In this document: positions 25,171 through 36,660 of the stretch, one piece after another | How the letters are laid out: the number at the start of each line of letters is the position of its first letter | Position numbering within the stretch: position 1 is the first letter of the stretch | Origin: Chromobotia macracanthus | Taxonomy: Eukaryota; Chordata; Actinopteri; Cypriniformes; Botiidae | DNA: 64,000 nt | Assembly (NCBI GenBank): GCA_036877525.1 | Contig: JAZGTH010000008.1 | Span: 11,562,001-11,626,000, forward strand | Direction of reading: 5' to 3' | Made by a program: the position numbers and the translations under genes | The notes under the pieces: model-generated | Told to the model about the DNA's origin: nothing | What the model saw: only the letters and a program-made list of their open reading frames with translations | Databases searched by the model: none

Positions 25171-25909
25171 GACACTGACTTACGCTCTGGCAGTGCAGCT
25201 ACGGGTGGAGGCACAGAAACTTAAGACAACTATTAAAACATCTTGTGGTAAAATTGACCGCTGAAAATATCTACCTGAATTGAGGAAGACAGATAGCTCT
25301 AAAATAACTGGCTAAGTTCACAATAAAACACAATATTTCAGACCAACTATTACAGGTGACATCAACTGTACCATAAATTTTGCTTCTTAAGCTCAAATTG
25401 TGAAATACGTTCTCCAGCTCACTGAAGGTACCTCACAGATGTGACTATACTACAGCTCAACAGATCTTTTGACCGAGTGGCACTCCAGCTGATGGTAATC
25501 TTGCTTAGTTTTATCAAATCAAACACCTGTGGTTTTAATCTCATGTTAATCGAAGAAACAAGTCGTTTTCAAAATGACCTGAACCGCAGCCAAGACATGA
25601 AACACTGTATTTGTTATAAAGCAATAGAATATGATGGAACGAGGAGCTCTTAGCATGCAGAGACTGGAATTTAATCCCCACCTTCAGAAAGAACCTCATC
25701 TCATTGTAAATGCTGAACTGAACCTCAGCAGTGCTAAAATAGAAGAGGGTGAACAAGCATTCACCATTTTATCTGTGCCAAATACAATAACGGTTCATAG
25801 GCCTCGTAAAGAACATTTTATAATCTTACTTCAGCTCGACACAAAACAGATTTTGGTGGAGTGTATTCAGGAGAAAACTCATGAGGAATTACAAGCCTTC
25901 TTACAGATA
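25171..25909. other. Unique DNA with an unrecognised open frame
   Basis: The plus-strand frame at 25631-25942 (103 codons) runs into a MITE at its 3' end, so its last 10 or so codons are transposon sequence. The rest resembles no family I know. Treated as chance. Confidence 0.5.
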
Positions 25910-26155
25910 TTAAAGCTGCAATCTGTACCTTCCTTGGGTTAAAATGAACAAAAATCAGTTACTGGATAAATACATAACAGATCAGTGTTCAAAACACCTC
26001 CTAAGACAACAGCAAGTTTGTAATTATGATGTATAAGTTGAGCTGTCGGGTCCGATTTTGGAGGTAATGACAGTTTGGCTTCATTTGACTTCAACAGAAG
26101 TAAAGAAAAGGATGTAAAGTAACCTGCAATTTTATGTTTCAAACAGAGGTGGAAA
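25910..26155 (-). mobile_element. MITE family 2, reversed, one end lost
   Basis: It begins TTAAAGCTGCAATCTGTA and continues in the reverse-orientation order (GGGTTAAAATGAACAAAAAT, ACAGATCAGTGTTCAA, GTCGGGTCCGATTT, AAAGTAACCTGCAATTTTAT, GTTTCAAACAGAGG). The far terminal repeat is absent. Confidence 0.88.
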
Positions 26156-27417
26156 AGAAATAAAATAGGGCACATGATGACATACTGTGTAGAACATACA
26201 TATTGGCTTGGTGACAAAAACTAATTCAGAAAACAGTCATTACAACACAATCCAAACACTAAATGTAAAGCAGAAAGAAAATGCAGTTACTGTTTTTCAT
26301 GACATTTTTCCTTCCATCAAAACCTTTAGCTTATTTATTTCAGAAAAGTGTTACGCAAAACTTGAGGATTGCTAAATTATGTAAATGTGATACCAATGAA
26401 ATTGATTTTAAGATGAAAACTTTAGAAACTGTAATTAAATCTTTCTGTGGTGCTGATTTTCAAAGGTGCAAATAAACCAATGATACAAGTGAGACATAAT
26501 TTACAATAAAATGTGTTTGAAATATGCAAGTGTATGCTTAAAATTCACCTCCGAGTTGTGTCTCCTGTCTAGGGTCACTTTAAGCTCTGGTGAGGAGCTC
26601 TTTGTGTGGCTCATCTTTCATAAAGTGCTCATATAAGAGCTGAGGTGACGGTGACCTGCCGCCACACTTCCAATAAGGGCCCCAGATCCCCGAAGCGGTC
26701 AAAAGTCTGTCTCTATTATGCTCAAAACACTCACCCTGACCCTTCATTTCTCTCCTCTTCCATCTCAGACAGCCAATATGAAAGAAATCCTTCATCGCCA
26801 CACTCATTCTTTATTCACACTCAGCGCTGCGCCCAAACTATTTTAAGAGTTTCCTCTATCATAGTTGTAAGACTTCTGGTGACAGTAATATTAAGGAGAT
26901 GTCGTCTTAGATTTGTCCATTTCTTTGGATGTAAAAAAAATGACAGAGGACTTCCAGAGAGCTGCAAACTCGACCTGCTACAGCCACCGTGACTGAATGC
27001 AAGATCTATGAAGCATTTTTCTCTGTGATTTTAGTATAGGGCTATAAGAACTTTTTTTCTTTCTCTTTAATTATTTTGAAAGAGATAAATAAAATATAAA
27101 TAAAGAGGCATATAACCCGCAGGGACTTTATTAAAAGAAAATGAATCAAATTATATTTTAATGGAACTGATGTGGAGAGCAGGAGACTCTTTGAAAAGTG
27201 AGTAGTTACTCGTCAACTCTGAAGAGCTACAGAACATTAAATGACTTTATTAAATAAATGAGACTGACACACACGTTCCTGCAAAATAAATGCTTCGCCA
27301 AAACTTGAGTAAAACGGAAACACTTTTTTGTTTTACACCAAATATAGCAAAGAGTTTAACACCCACACTGCCTGTACACCTGTAACCAGACAATAATGGA
27401 GGGGCACGGAAACATTC
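26156..27417. other. Unique DNA; possible conserved block at 26580-26990
   Basis: Between 26580 and 26990 frames of 75 (-) and 115 (+) codons overlap in a locally GC-richer patch. Neither matches a recognised family. The remainder is plain AT-rich sequence. Confidence 0.4.
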
Positions 27418-27570
27418 ACATTTATGCATGTGGCAGATGCTTTTATCCAAAGCGACAGTGCATACAGTGCATTTAAGGTATATATCAGTATGTGATCAGT
27501 TCCCTGGGAATCAAACCCACAACTTTTGCTCTGCTAATGCAACGATCTACCAGTTGAGCTACAGGAACAC
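27418..27570 (-). mobile_element. tRNA-derived SINE, best-preserved copy
   Basis: Read on the minus strand this is a complete head and tail. The tRNA-like head (27500-27569) has an A-box like TAGCTCAACTGG and a B-box like GGTTTGATTCC, starting GTTCCTG. The tail includes TCGCTTTGGATAAAAGCATC and TGCCACATGCATAAATG. The tail resembles the 3' ends of fish L2-type LINEs, which would be the mobilising partner (remembered family knowledge). It is a transposon relic, not a working tRNA gene. Confidence 0.88.
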
Positions 27571-28545
27571 GGATCACAGAAAGTGAAACAAAGATCAATT
27601 CAACCACAGCTTCTCATTCTTTATCTCTTCACCAGCATGCCAGTTGGGAGTCCAAAGTCTGGTAACATCCAATACAAGTGTGAATGAAAAGAATCTCATT
27701 CATTTCTGAATAGCAAACCTCAGACACAGCAGAGGTGAACGACGCATCTGTCTGATTCAGATCGAGCATGTGATGATGTTTAACAGAAGTAAAATGAGAC
27801 ACGATCCAAGGTGCCTTTTCTGTCGGAGGCCTCAGAGGCTCCCAAACAGAGGCGCACTGAGGTTCTACTCTATTACTGAAAACTAATTCACAATGCCCAC
27901 CCTGCTAATGATTCATTACTTTTATAATGTGTCTGGTGCTGGCTGCTCCTGCGGCTTAATTAAAGAGGCATTTTACAGCATTCATAAAAGCATGTACACA
28001 GCACCGATTCATTGGCTTTCTGTCCTGTGCTTCTTGCTTCCATTTGTTTTTTCCCACCTAGAGGTAAATAGATTTGAAGGCTGTTTCTTCTGAAACCCAA
28101 AGTTCACTTCACTCTGGACAAATAGCTTCTAAAGTTCAGTGTGCTCCAGCGAGAACATCCCCAGACCTCCAGAGCAATAAAACCTTTGAGCGTCACTCAT
28201 TTATCCATTATCGAACAGGACGGTGTTTGTTCAGAACTGCTGAACGACTGAGAAATGACGTAAATGTGATACAGATAAAAGTGATGTTAGGATGAAAGCT
28301 ACAAAGCAATGCAGCAAAACATCACACGTATAGTAACAAATTAAAGCTGTGAGACATTTAAAAACTATTTTAAATGAAGTATAAATAATGGCACAAGTGT
28401 GAAACTAAGTTACATAGTGTTTGGAAAAAACTTAATATAACTTGGATATATACAAATCTACTAGTACAGAAAATAAACATATGCAAAACAATCTATACAT
28501 ATGCTATATAAGCTATATAAATAATACAAAAATACAAAACAATGC
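27571..28545. other. Unique DNA, no gene seen
   Basis: A pyrimidine-rich stretch at 28016-28058 ending CCACCTAG resembles a 3' splice site, but the bases after it (AG, then GTAAAT) leave no exon. Confidence 0.5.
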
Positions 28546-28859
28546 CCCAGCTAACTATTTTAGGTTGTAAAAATGTTTTCCTAATGTTTCCATTAAGTAA
28601 CAAAATCAAAATGTTATTTTGAAAGTCAAAACATCCAGTTTTTACAAGCTGTATTAATGTTAGTAATACAGTAATGTGTTATCTTAATTCTGAAACATTT
28701 TAAAACGTTTCACTAACATCTTAAGAACACCATTTTTGACGTATATATGATGACGTTAAAAAAGTTCTACTAACATTACTGAAAAAACTTTTTGTTCACT
28801 TGTAGAGAAATTTTAGAGAATGTTAGTCAACGATCTGAGAACGTTCCCTGTCAGCTGGG
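28546..28859 (+). mobile_element. MITE family 1, full length
   Basis: CCCAGCTAAC at the left and GTCAGCTGGG at the right define the ends. The inverted symmetry extends three to four bases outside the family termini (ATGC...GCAT), either a palindromic target or coincidence. Confidence 0.88.
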
Positions 28860-31439
28860 GCATCAGTTGCCTTTGGAGACACCTCCAGAACTCTCTGCCC
28901 CGCCAGCCGTGCTAAAATCTACCATTTTAACTTCTTGCCAACCAATTTTTACAGAAGAACAGCGGCACAATGATAACTTGATTTAGCCCTCAAATATCCT
29001 CCAACAGATTGTTTCAGCCACTTGGGAGAGATGAGAGTTGTGTCACACGAACCATTCAGCGTCTGCCCTGAGAGATGAGCTGTGAGCCATGCTATTAACC
29101 CCCTCTCTGGCTGTGAAATGGTTTTGAACCTGCCTCTCTGAGGTGAGACGGAAAGCGGGAATGCTGTGTTAAAGCGTCACACATCCCTCTCAACATCGGA
29201 GAGACATAAAAGCGAGCTGGAGCAGTTTAAAGAGCGGGTGAGAGGGGCCGTCTCCCAAGAACCAAAAATCGATGTGCTTTGAAAGTGTTGCTTTTTTCCC
29301 TTTCCCCCCACAACTGTATATCTCCAACAGATAGACAGACAGATGTGTGTAAAGAAAACAGAGGCACGGGGCATGGTAAAAACGACCTCTTCTGTTCGAG
29401 GGGAACTGTGGCTGGTATTTAAATGGTGAACTAACAGGCAACTATTTGTAACTGTCTGTACAGCAAAACAATGCTTTAATGTAAAAAAGAAAAAATGAGG
29501 AAATTGTAGTGTTTCCATCAGTGGCTCAGCAGAGAAACATGTGTACAGGCAATGGCGTAGGCTTGGAGGCAGAGCTAACCACTTGGTGCCACTAATGACA
29601 TACTGCACCTTTTTTTTTGGTTGAACTGTCCCTTTAAATTCAATGTTACCACATAAAATACTGACAACACAGGTTTTACTGTACGTTTCATACTAATTTA
29701 TGAAATTAACAAAACCTCTGGAAAAAACAAGACCCAAAAACCTTAAAAATTGCCAGCACACACACACGCACAGAACATGTACAGAACACACATACAGAAC
29801 ATGACCTCTTCCCAAGCATTTTGTGTTTTTAAATAATTAACAGAACTAAAGGTTTTGCTGCTGACATCTGCTCACAGGAAACCTCTAAAGCACAAACAAT
29901 TTGTGACAGTTTGTCACATTCTCTGCATGTTTAGCAACCAATGAGTCTGCATTGTGTTCTAAATTGCCATTGGCAGCCGGATATAAAATCACAGCACTGA
30001 ATCACTGGTACATCAATCAAACGGCGGAGAAATACATTCACACCGGCTGAGATCAGGCCTGCACTTCTCGCAATTATTCAGCGATTGGTCAATGGTGCAA
30101 TGTATGAAGACTGCTGCAGATTGGAGTCCAATTTTAATGAGCCAATGGGATGTTTCGCAAGTTAATCAGATACACTTTCAGACCACTAATTAAGGAGAGA
30201 AATTATTAAAGCCCCTGTCCCATAGGACAGCAGTGTTCAGAAGTACAGTTTTTTTACAGCATTATTAATTATGCCGACTGAAAGAATCTTCTGACTTTTT
30301 TATGTCAAGTGTAGCCTGACCAAGGAAATAATTGTTTTGATCTGCATCACTGCATTCATATATCACCCAAGGAGACACAAAACACACAAATTACACACAC
30401 ACCCTCCCCTGTGCATGTGTGTCTACTTGTCTCTCAGAATAAGAGAGAGAGAATGTCTTAGACACAGCCACAAATACAGACACACACAAACACACAGACA
30501 CACACACCACTCTTTATATGTTTCAATATTTTCACTAATACATGTGTACATTATCACAAGGCATTATTCAATTAACATGCATTTACTTTTTTGTAATCTT
30601 TTTTTGTAAGTTTGTAATCTTATTTACTTTGACCTGAACCATCTGTAAATAACGCAAAAGTACAATTCTGAGTTTGGCCTGCAATTTCAGTTTACACAAC
30701 AATAATAAAAATGTGTATTGGACATCATATGGAGCAGATTCTGTTATTGATGAATGACATTTGTGATTTAACCCTTAAAAACAGCCAATGTAAATAATGG
30801 AGCCACTAGCACCGTCCATGCACATTAAACTGATATAGAAAAACTAATCACACTGAACAAAATTACACACTGTAGCTGTACTGTCTGCCAATATTTTTCA
30901 ACCCTCCAGGTTGTTTAAGCAATGTGTTGCATTTCATCAGGAGATGGAGATTAGATATGTGAGCTTGAGAAAGCCTGTCACCTCCACCATCGTGCCCACT
31001 AATTGTCTTCGAACCCTCCCTGCCATCGGTTTCTCATCCCCTACAATTTATTCGTCATTAGGGCGTTCTGCATTAGTCACAGACAGTATTAATGAATTTT
31101 AGCAATCCGAGGATTACAATGTCAACGATAGTTCACGAACAGGTCAAGAATGAACGATTTGTCTGGCAAACGATTCTGTGGATAACACGTGAGGTGGAGG
31201 ACAACTCAAACATTGTGTTTATTAAGTGTGAGACTTAGTCAAAACCGTTTATTAATATAAAATGTATTCATGGTAAGCAGAAAAGAAACTTCTCTCTCTC
31301 CACACCAAGACCGTGACAATAGTGATGAATAATGCTGACTGTTTCAGATCAGGGTCGAACACATCATCAGCTTTATCTGATCATTCGTGGACCCGATCAG
31401 GTCCATCTCCACAATGAGTCTGTTTAATCATGCACAAAT
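28860..31439. other. Unique DNA with minor repeats
   Basis: The 143-codon minus-strand frame at 29177-29608 is the longest in the window, but it contains no domain and its 5' part adjoins a repeat end. AC-rich runs lie near 30474-30508. A block at 30900-31100 is less AT-biased but featureless. Confidence 0.45.
29619..29637. repeat. End fragment of MITE family 3
   Basis: GGTTGAACTGTCCCTTTAA matches the terminal motif of a common fish repeat whose ends read TTAAAGGGACAGTTCA. Only the end is present here, as at 40221-40248. Confidence 0.5.
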
Positions 31440-32010
31440 ACAAGGTTTTGGTGCAAGTGTGCACGAGTCCACATGAATATTAATGGAGATGCGATCTCCA
31501 TCCACTTTTACAAGCAAATGTCAGCGAGTGGCAACTTTTTAAGACGCAATCGCTTGAGGTCAGTAACATCAAGCACAGGTGAGGCTCTCCAACTCCTGCC
31601 GGTTGTTTGGCCCTCTGGAGGTCCACAACTCAGTAAGAGTTTTCAGTGTGGATCGCCCTCGTCATTTCCTTCTCTCTCCATTTCGAGGGGCCGTGGGGTT
31701 TATCTGTTGTGTGAGATAGAAATCACTATAGGGGCTGGAGAAACAAGCACCTTTTCCTGCTCTGAAGTGCTTTGCCATTGGCTGTCTGTTTGTTTCTGCC
31801 CGATGCGATCAATACAGCAAGAGAGATTAGGGAGAACTTAATTTGATAAGGCTCAAAAAAGCAATTATATTCCAGCTCGGTGTTGACTAATTGGGCTGTC
31901 ACGAGTGCTAAACATCTGCACGTAAGTCGCTGACAGCCTCTCACGGCATCATTGTGTACTGTAAATATCCAATACAGGCCCATTCTCACATGGCTTGTCA
32001 AGCTTATGAA
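31440..32010. promoter_or_regulatory. Candidate conserved non-coding element
   Basis: About 570 bp with no repeats, moderate GC and many regulatory-type words (ATGAATATTAATGG, CCATTGGCTG, CGATCAATACAG, AGATTAGGG, CAATTATATTCC, GACTAATTGGGCTG). Overlapping frames of 122 (+) and 95 (-) codons resemble no protein. The texture is like vertebrate enhancers near developmental genes. No alignment was possible. Confidence 0.25.
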
Positions 32011-32744
32011 CACATCACTCTTTTACTCATCCAATGACACTCGTGTTTGAAGAACAAGAAATTAGGCGTGTGGTTTAATATTCGTGCATGTGCGTAAGAA
32101 ACCTCATGTACCTATTGTTTATCATAAAGTACGCCTCCTCTCCTTTGTGAGTATTAAACATATTACACATTCCCAAGAGTAACATGACAGTTTTAACTGA
32201 ATCACTACATCTGAAAAACACTGCAGGGTCACAACGAGGTCTCTTAATCTATAGCAGTATTATCTACACACTTCCGTTTTATTTCAATAGATGCATTTAA
32301 AGAAAATGTGCATAGAACAACGAGGAGTACAAAGACCGAGTTTGAAAGCCATTGTGCCAAACACATTGAGTGGAGGTTAAGCATCAATCACCAAACTTGT
32401 TTGAAGCAGGTCTACAACGAATAATTACAGCGGTGGCATGGATTAATGCAGGTAGAGAACAAACGCCTGCGCGTATCCCTGCGACAGCCGTAATTCCTCA
32501 CGCAACAAGGACGTTTTTGAGGTTGAATACATTAGAATGAATCACTGCTGAATGAATCACTGTGTTGCATTACTAAATGAAACATTTAATGCACTTTAAT
32601 GCATTTAATGACCAGGCAAACCACACGCATCAGAAAACAGACTAAACTGATACACCAGAAACTTCCATGAGCAAAAAGAAAAACAGAAGCCTTGTGTCCG
32701 CACCCTTCCGTGGACTAATGAACTAATCTATTGTTTCCAGCCAC
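32011..32744. other. Unique DNA, no gene seen
   Basis: Includes small direct repeats of GAATGAATCACTG near 32536-32560. Nothing else. Confidence 0.5.
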
Positions 32745-33030
32745 AGGGCAGGGCAAGTTTGAATATATGCATGCAGGGGGATAATTGTCATTCCCACAAC
32801 TATCCGATTGTGAACAATTTAATCTGCGAACTTTTCGTTCCGTCACGAGGGCACAACCAATACAGCCCATTTAATTCCTTTTCATAAAAATCAATACAGT
32901 CCTTCAGGAGGACAAAGGTAAATGAGTCTATTAAACAGGAGGCTGTAATCAATGCATAATGAATATGGGACGTCTTGAGTGGGGTTAGGAAGGGTCGTGC
33001 ACAGACGTGTCCAGCATAAGCCACTGTAGC
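32745..33030. promoter_or_regulatory. Candidate conserved non-coding element
   Basis: A repeat-free block with AT-hook and homeodomain-like words (GGATAATTGTCATTCCC, CAATTTAATCTG, GTAATCAATGCATAATGAAT). A 74-codon minus-strand frame overlaps it without recognisable content. Confidence 0.2.
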
Positions 33031-33127
33031 TCTGAATTAACTTCAACATCCGCCTGTGGTCAAATCTGATTCACAATGGAAGATGCAAGCAGATCTGGCC
33101 GAGACTCGGTTCTAATAATGTTGAACT

Positions 33128-33160
33128 GCAATGTTCTAAGAACGTTCCCTATTGTCTGGG
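33128..33160 (+). mobile_element. MITE family 1 right-end remnant
   Basis: CAATGTTCTAAGAACGTTCC and the terminal TCTGGG are all that remains of the right arm. Confidence 0.55.
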
Positions 33161-33404
33161 TAGATGATTGTGCTAGCAGTCATGGATAGTCTCCACACAG
33201 GTCATACAGTAACATATTTCAGTAACATTACAGTACCATTATATACAGTAACATTATATCACTTTATAAACCAGTTTGGGAGCGAAATTACATTGCACTG
33301 GTCCAATTAGCTCGCAGGTTGACCGTGTGGCGAGGTTGACATGTCTGCAGACACACAGAGCAGAAGTTGTGCGAGGAGATGAAAACGAGTTAGGAACAAA
33401 TGAA

Positions 33405-33456
33405 AGAGAGAGAGAGAGAGAAGGTGACAGAAGGATGAGAGAGAGAAAGAGAGAGC
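33405..33456. repeat. GA-rich microsatellite
   Basis: Two GA runs separated by GGTGACAGAAGGATGA. Confidence 0.9.
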
Positions 33457-34258
33457 AGAAGGTGTTTTTATGAGCAATGGTTTTACTGTCCAGCTGCCGA
33501 GGTGTCACAGATGGTGAAATGAGCTCGACAGTCATGGGCAGCATATGAGGGAGACCTCAGCCAATCAGAACGCAACTCTCAATAACCCACCGGGCTCACC
33601 TTTTCTTCCCGGGTGGTCCTGGGAGTCTTTTAATAATACAAATGCAATAAGTGCATATCGCCAGAAGTGTTTAAAATAACCAAAATTAGCTTTAATAATA
33701 CAACTTCTGTGTGGATGCTGTGTTTGTGCGTGTTTACGAGTTTAATGAACTGTGAACTGGATCTCTCCGAATTCACAGCCCAACAGATGCCAGTAAGAAA
33801 ACTGTGTGCATTGTGTTAATAAGCAGCGGACCTGAACGGAAATCTTTATGCCCCATAAAGCACAACCCAAGCAAAGAACACACTATATCTACTTAATAAT
33901 TACAAACCTGCCAGATGACATATAATAATAAACATCACAGCCCCTCTTTCTCTCTCTCTCTAGAGTTATCTGTCTTTCTACCTTTTTTCTTTCACTCAGT
34001 TGCCAAATAGTCTGGCTGTCCCATCTGTCTCTGTGTCTGTTTCCGGAGGGGCACTTCAAGGAATCCAGCAGGAAAAACTCTTTGGCTGATACACAAAACC
34101 ACGACCATACCAAAGAATTAAAATCTCAAATCTTTCACTCTTGAAAGCATGCTTTATAATAAGGCACCAAGATGCAGCATCGCTTTGCAACCGTAAAAAC
34201 AATTCTTCTGATAATAAGCTATAAAACAAATTTTTTTCTGCCAAGTTATACCCATTGC
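33457..34258. other. Unique DNA, no gene seen
   Basis: Contains a CT run (33946-33962). No gene could be supported. Confidence 0.55.
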
Positions 34259-34549
34259 TTAAAAATGGATTAATCCGTGACTTTTTGGGGCAAAAAAATC
34301 AACAAAAATCAGTTATTGATCAAGTACATAACAGATTAGTGTTCAGCCTGATCTCCTCACCCAAATTCACAACAGTGAGTTTATAATAATGATTTATATT
34401 TTGACCTGTCAGGTCCGATTTCTTGGGAAATGTAATGCTGGCTTCATTGGACTTTAACATCCATAATAAAAAAGTATGTAAAGTAACCTGCAATTTTGTT
34501 TCAAACAGAGATGGCGGCAGAGAGGTGAAACTTACAGATTGCAGCTTTA
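34259..34549 (-). mobile_element. MITE family 2, essentially full length
   Basis: It starts with a decayed TTAAAAATGGATTAATCCGT end, runs through AACAAAAATCAGTTATTGAT, GACCTGTCAGGTCCGATTTC, AAAGTAACCTGCAATTTTG and TTTCAAACAGAGATGGCG, and ends at TTACAGATTGCAGCTTTA. About 290 bp, no coding capacity, long terminal inverted repeats. Confidence 0.9.
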
Positions 34550-35822
34550 GTAAAACTATTTATTGAGCGTGTCTTTTACTACATTAGTGTTGCCCCCAGA
34601 CCTCTTTGGCTGGGGTAAAATTTTTGCTTGTTCTCGACTCATTCAATGAGAATTTAAAGTCAGAATTATCCAAACCATCTGTTTCATAAAAAAAATAAAC
34701 TATGCTGCTTTATTGCATAAAAAGAGCATTGAAGCAGAAATGTAGTAAGTGAATTTAAATCCTTTTTTTGTTCTACTTAATTTCATATAGGGGAAAAAAA
34801 ACACAATCCAACTTCACAGGAATCTTATTAAACCATTTCTCCAATGAGATGAAAAACCTCAGTAAAAATTTCCATTCATCACACATCACACACATACCTG
34901 AGAAAACAACAAAGATTTCCTGGTCTGTGTGCAGTTAAAGTCAGTGGCTTTATTTCCTTGATTTGTTTCTCTTGTGTGACCCTGAAGAACATCCAATCTT
35001 GAACACAGAACGTGAAAATTAAACTATCCAGTTTGTTGTTTGGGTTTATTCTGATGCTTCGTATCTACTACCTTCAAAAGAACAGCCGGGCATTCATCAC
35101 TCCGCTCAGAGATTTGCTCTCAGACTTCAGAATGGCTCCGTATCACAATGAATTTTTATGCTCACTCATAAAAGGAATCCATTTCCATCTTAATTTACTG
35201 AAAGGATCTCTTCAAACCTGGGCCGCGCTCAAATTAATCTAATTCCGACCCCACGGGGAGATGTGTAATACATTCTCCCTCAAACACTCAATGTGCGTCT
35301 CGTCATAGAGTAACGAGCGAGCGCATCGCAGAACCTGCTGCATGCTGAAGTGAGGGCTGTTGCGACAGCTACATTCATTACAGTTACAGGGTTAACCGCA
35401 AAGCTGCCACATAAAGGACCAGGTCATTTTAAAGTTCACCTTCATTTAAAAGAGCTCTCAATATAATGTTAACGCAGACTGGTGCTAGTCGTCACACAGG
35501 AAGCTGTCCCCTTTGTTCAATGGCTATATCTTTTCTCCTGGGCAATAATGAAGGAAATATTCAATAGCCTTTTTTGTAGCCAAGCCTATAAGGCATGTAT
35601 CTCTTAGAAATTGACTTTCAAAAACAAACTTTCTCAAAGAAATCTCCACTGCAGTAAAAGTTTATCCCTGCCCATATGGACATAAACAGACTGTAGCTAT
35701 ACCACATAATGGAAGACTTAAACCTTGATTTCTTGGAAGTGCACAAAACATAAAACCATCATTTGAGACCGTATGACTCTCCAGGATAATAAAAACAGCC
35801 CTGCAAGTGTGAGCAATACATC
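34550..35822. other. Unique DNA; possible conserved block at 35060-35240
   Basis: The 35060-35240 segment is repeat-free and less AT-biased (CCGGGCATTCATCACTCCGC, then TTTATGCTCACTCATAAAAG). A 76-codon plus-strand frame there resembles nothing known. Confidence 0.4.
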
Positions 35823-36148
35823 TTAAAGTTTAAATCTGTGACTTTTGTGAGTTAAAAATGAACAAAAATCTGTTATTAAAAAAGTACAAGACAGATCAGT
35901 GTTCAACACAATCTCTTTACCTTTATCCGAATCGCAACAGGAAGTTTATAAAAATAATTTATAACTTGAGCTTTAAGGTCTGATTTCAGAAGATCCGAAG
36001 AAGAGGATCCAGCTAATATATCATGTTGATGGTGCAGCGTTTGTAACTTGTTCCTACAGCAGTTTGAAATTAAACTCAAGCACCCTGCAATTTATGTTTC
36101 AAACAGAGATGGCGTTAGAGAGACAAAAGTTACAGATTGCAGCTTTAA
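35823..36148 (-). mobile_element. MITE family 2 with an internal insertion
   Basis: Both ends are recognisable (TTAAAGTTTAAATCTGTGAC at the left, TTACAGATTGCAGCTTTAA at the right). Between the GGTCTGATTTC and CCTGCAATTTATG landmarks, about 35995-36085 holds sequence found in no other copy here. It starts near AGATCCGAAGAAGAGGATCC and replaces the usual CTTCATTTGACTTC part. Confidence 0.9.
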
Positions 36149-36289
36149 ACATTGGTCCTTCACATTTCATTGTAAACTTTCTATTTATGTAGAACTGTGT
36201 TGTGGCACAATTTCTCTCTGAACATTATACGCACAATGTCTCTGTCATTTCGTGTGATCTCTTTAAAATGAGAAGAGCATTCCATTGTG
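36149..36289. other. Short unique spacer
   Basis: Nothing recognised. Confidence 0.6.
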
Positions 36290-36660
36290 ACATTCCTGAT
36301 TGTGTGTTGTTAATCTCTGATCAGGGCCATCTATCTGCACGGTGACCACATTTCTCACATTTTCCCGATCCATGAATAATGCAACCGGAGTGCCGAGAAG
36401 CGCGGCATGTTAAAACATGGCCTCCATTTGTAATTACAATGATCTGAAACAGCAGCATCCCCCGCGCATCCCCACACCGCGTTCACCATCTTAAACGATA
36501 AATTAAAAATCTGTTTTTGGAGACACTTCAGCACAAAACCAATTACGACTTAGCGAATAAATATTTAATCTGTGTATTCAGGGGTAATTTGTCATTCCCC
36601 TCAACAGCTGACCCAAAGCGCCGTTACAGGGGAGGGTTTTAATTTGCTTTATAGTGGAAA
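36290..36660. promoter_or_regulatory. Candidate conserved non-coding element
   Basis: Repeat-free, with CpG words (GAAGCGCGGCATG, CCGCGCATCC) beside homeodomain-type cores (TTTGTAATTACAATG, GATAAATTAAAAATC, CCAATTACGACTTAGC). This mix of GC-rich and TAATTA words is common in developmental enhancers. Function is inferred. Confidence 0.22.

Noticed and set aside
25631..25942. 103-codon plus-strand frame
   Set aside because: It runs into a MITE family 2 terminus and resembles no family.
27500..27569. tRNA gene on the minus strand
   Set aside because: The tRNA-like sequence is the head of a SINE, is diverged in its stems and is followed by a LINE-like tail. No functional tRNA is claimed.
28016..28066. 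Pyrimidine tract with CACCTAG followed by a donor-like GTAAAT
   Set aside because: The implied exon would be two bases long.
29177..29608. Longest open frame in the window (143 codons, minus strand)
   Set aside because: No domain, no splice context, low-complexity Phe/Ser stretches, and its 5' part adjoins repeat sequence. This length is expected by chance among many frames.
34259..34549. Assigning MITE family 2 to piggyBac from the TTAA ends
   Set aside because: Known piggyBac ends differ (CCC/CCY start) and TTAA may be part of the inverted repeat. The superfamily is left open.
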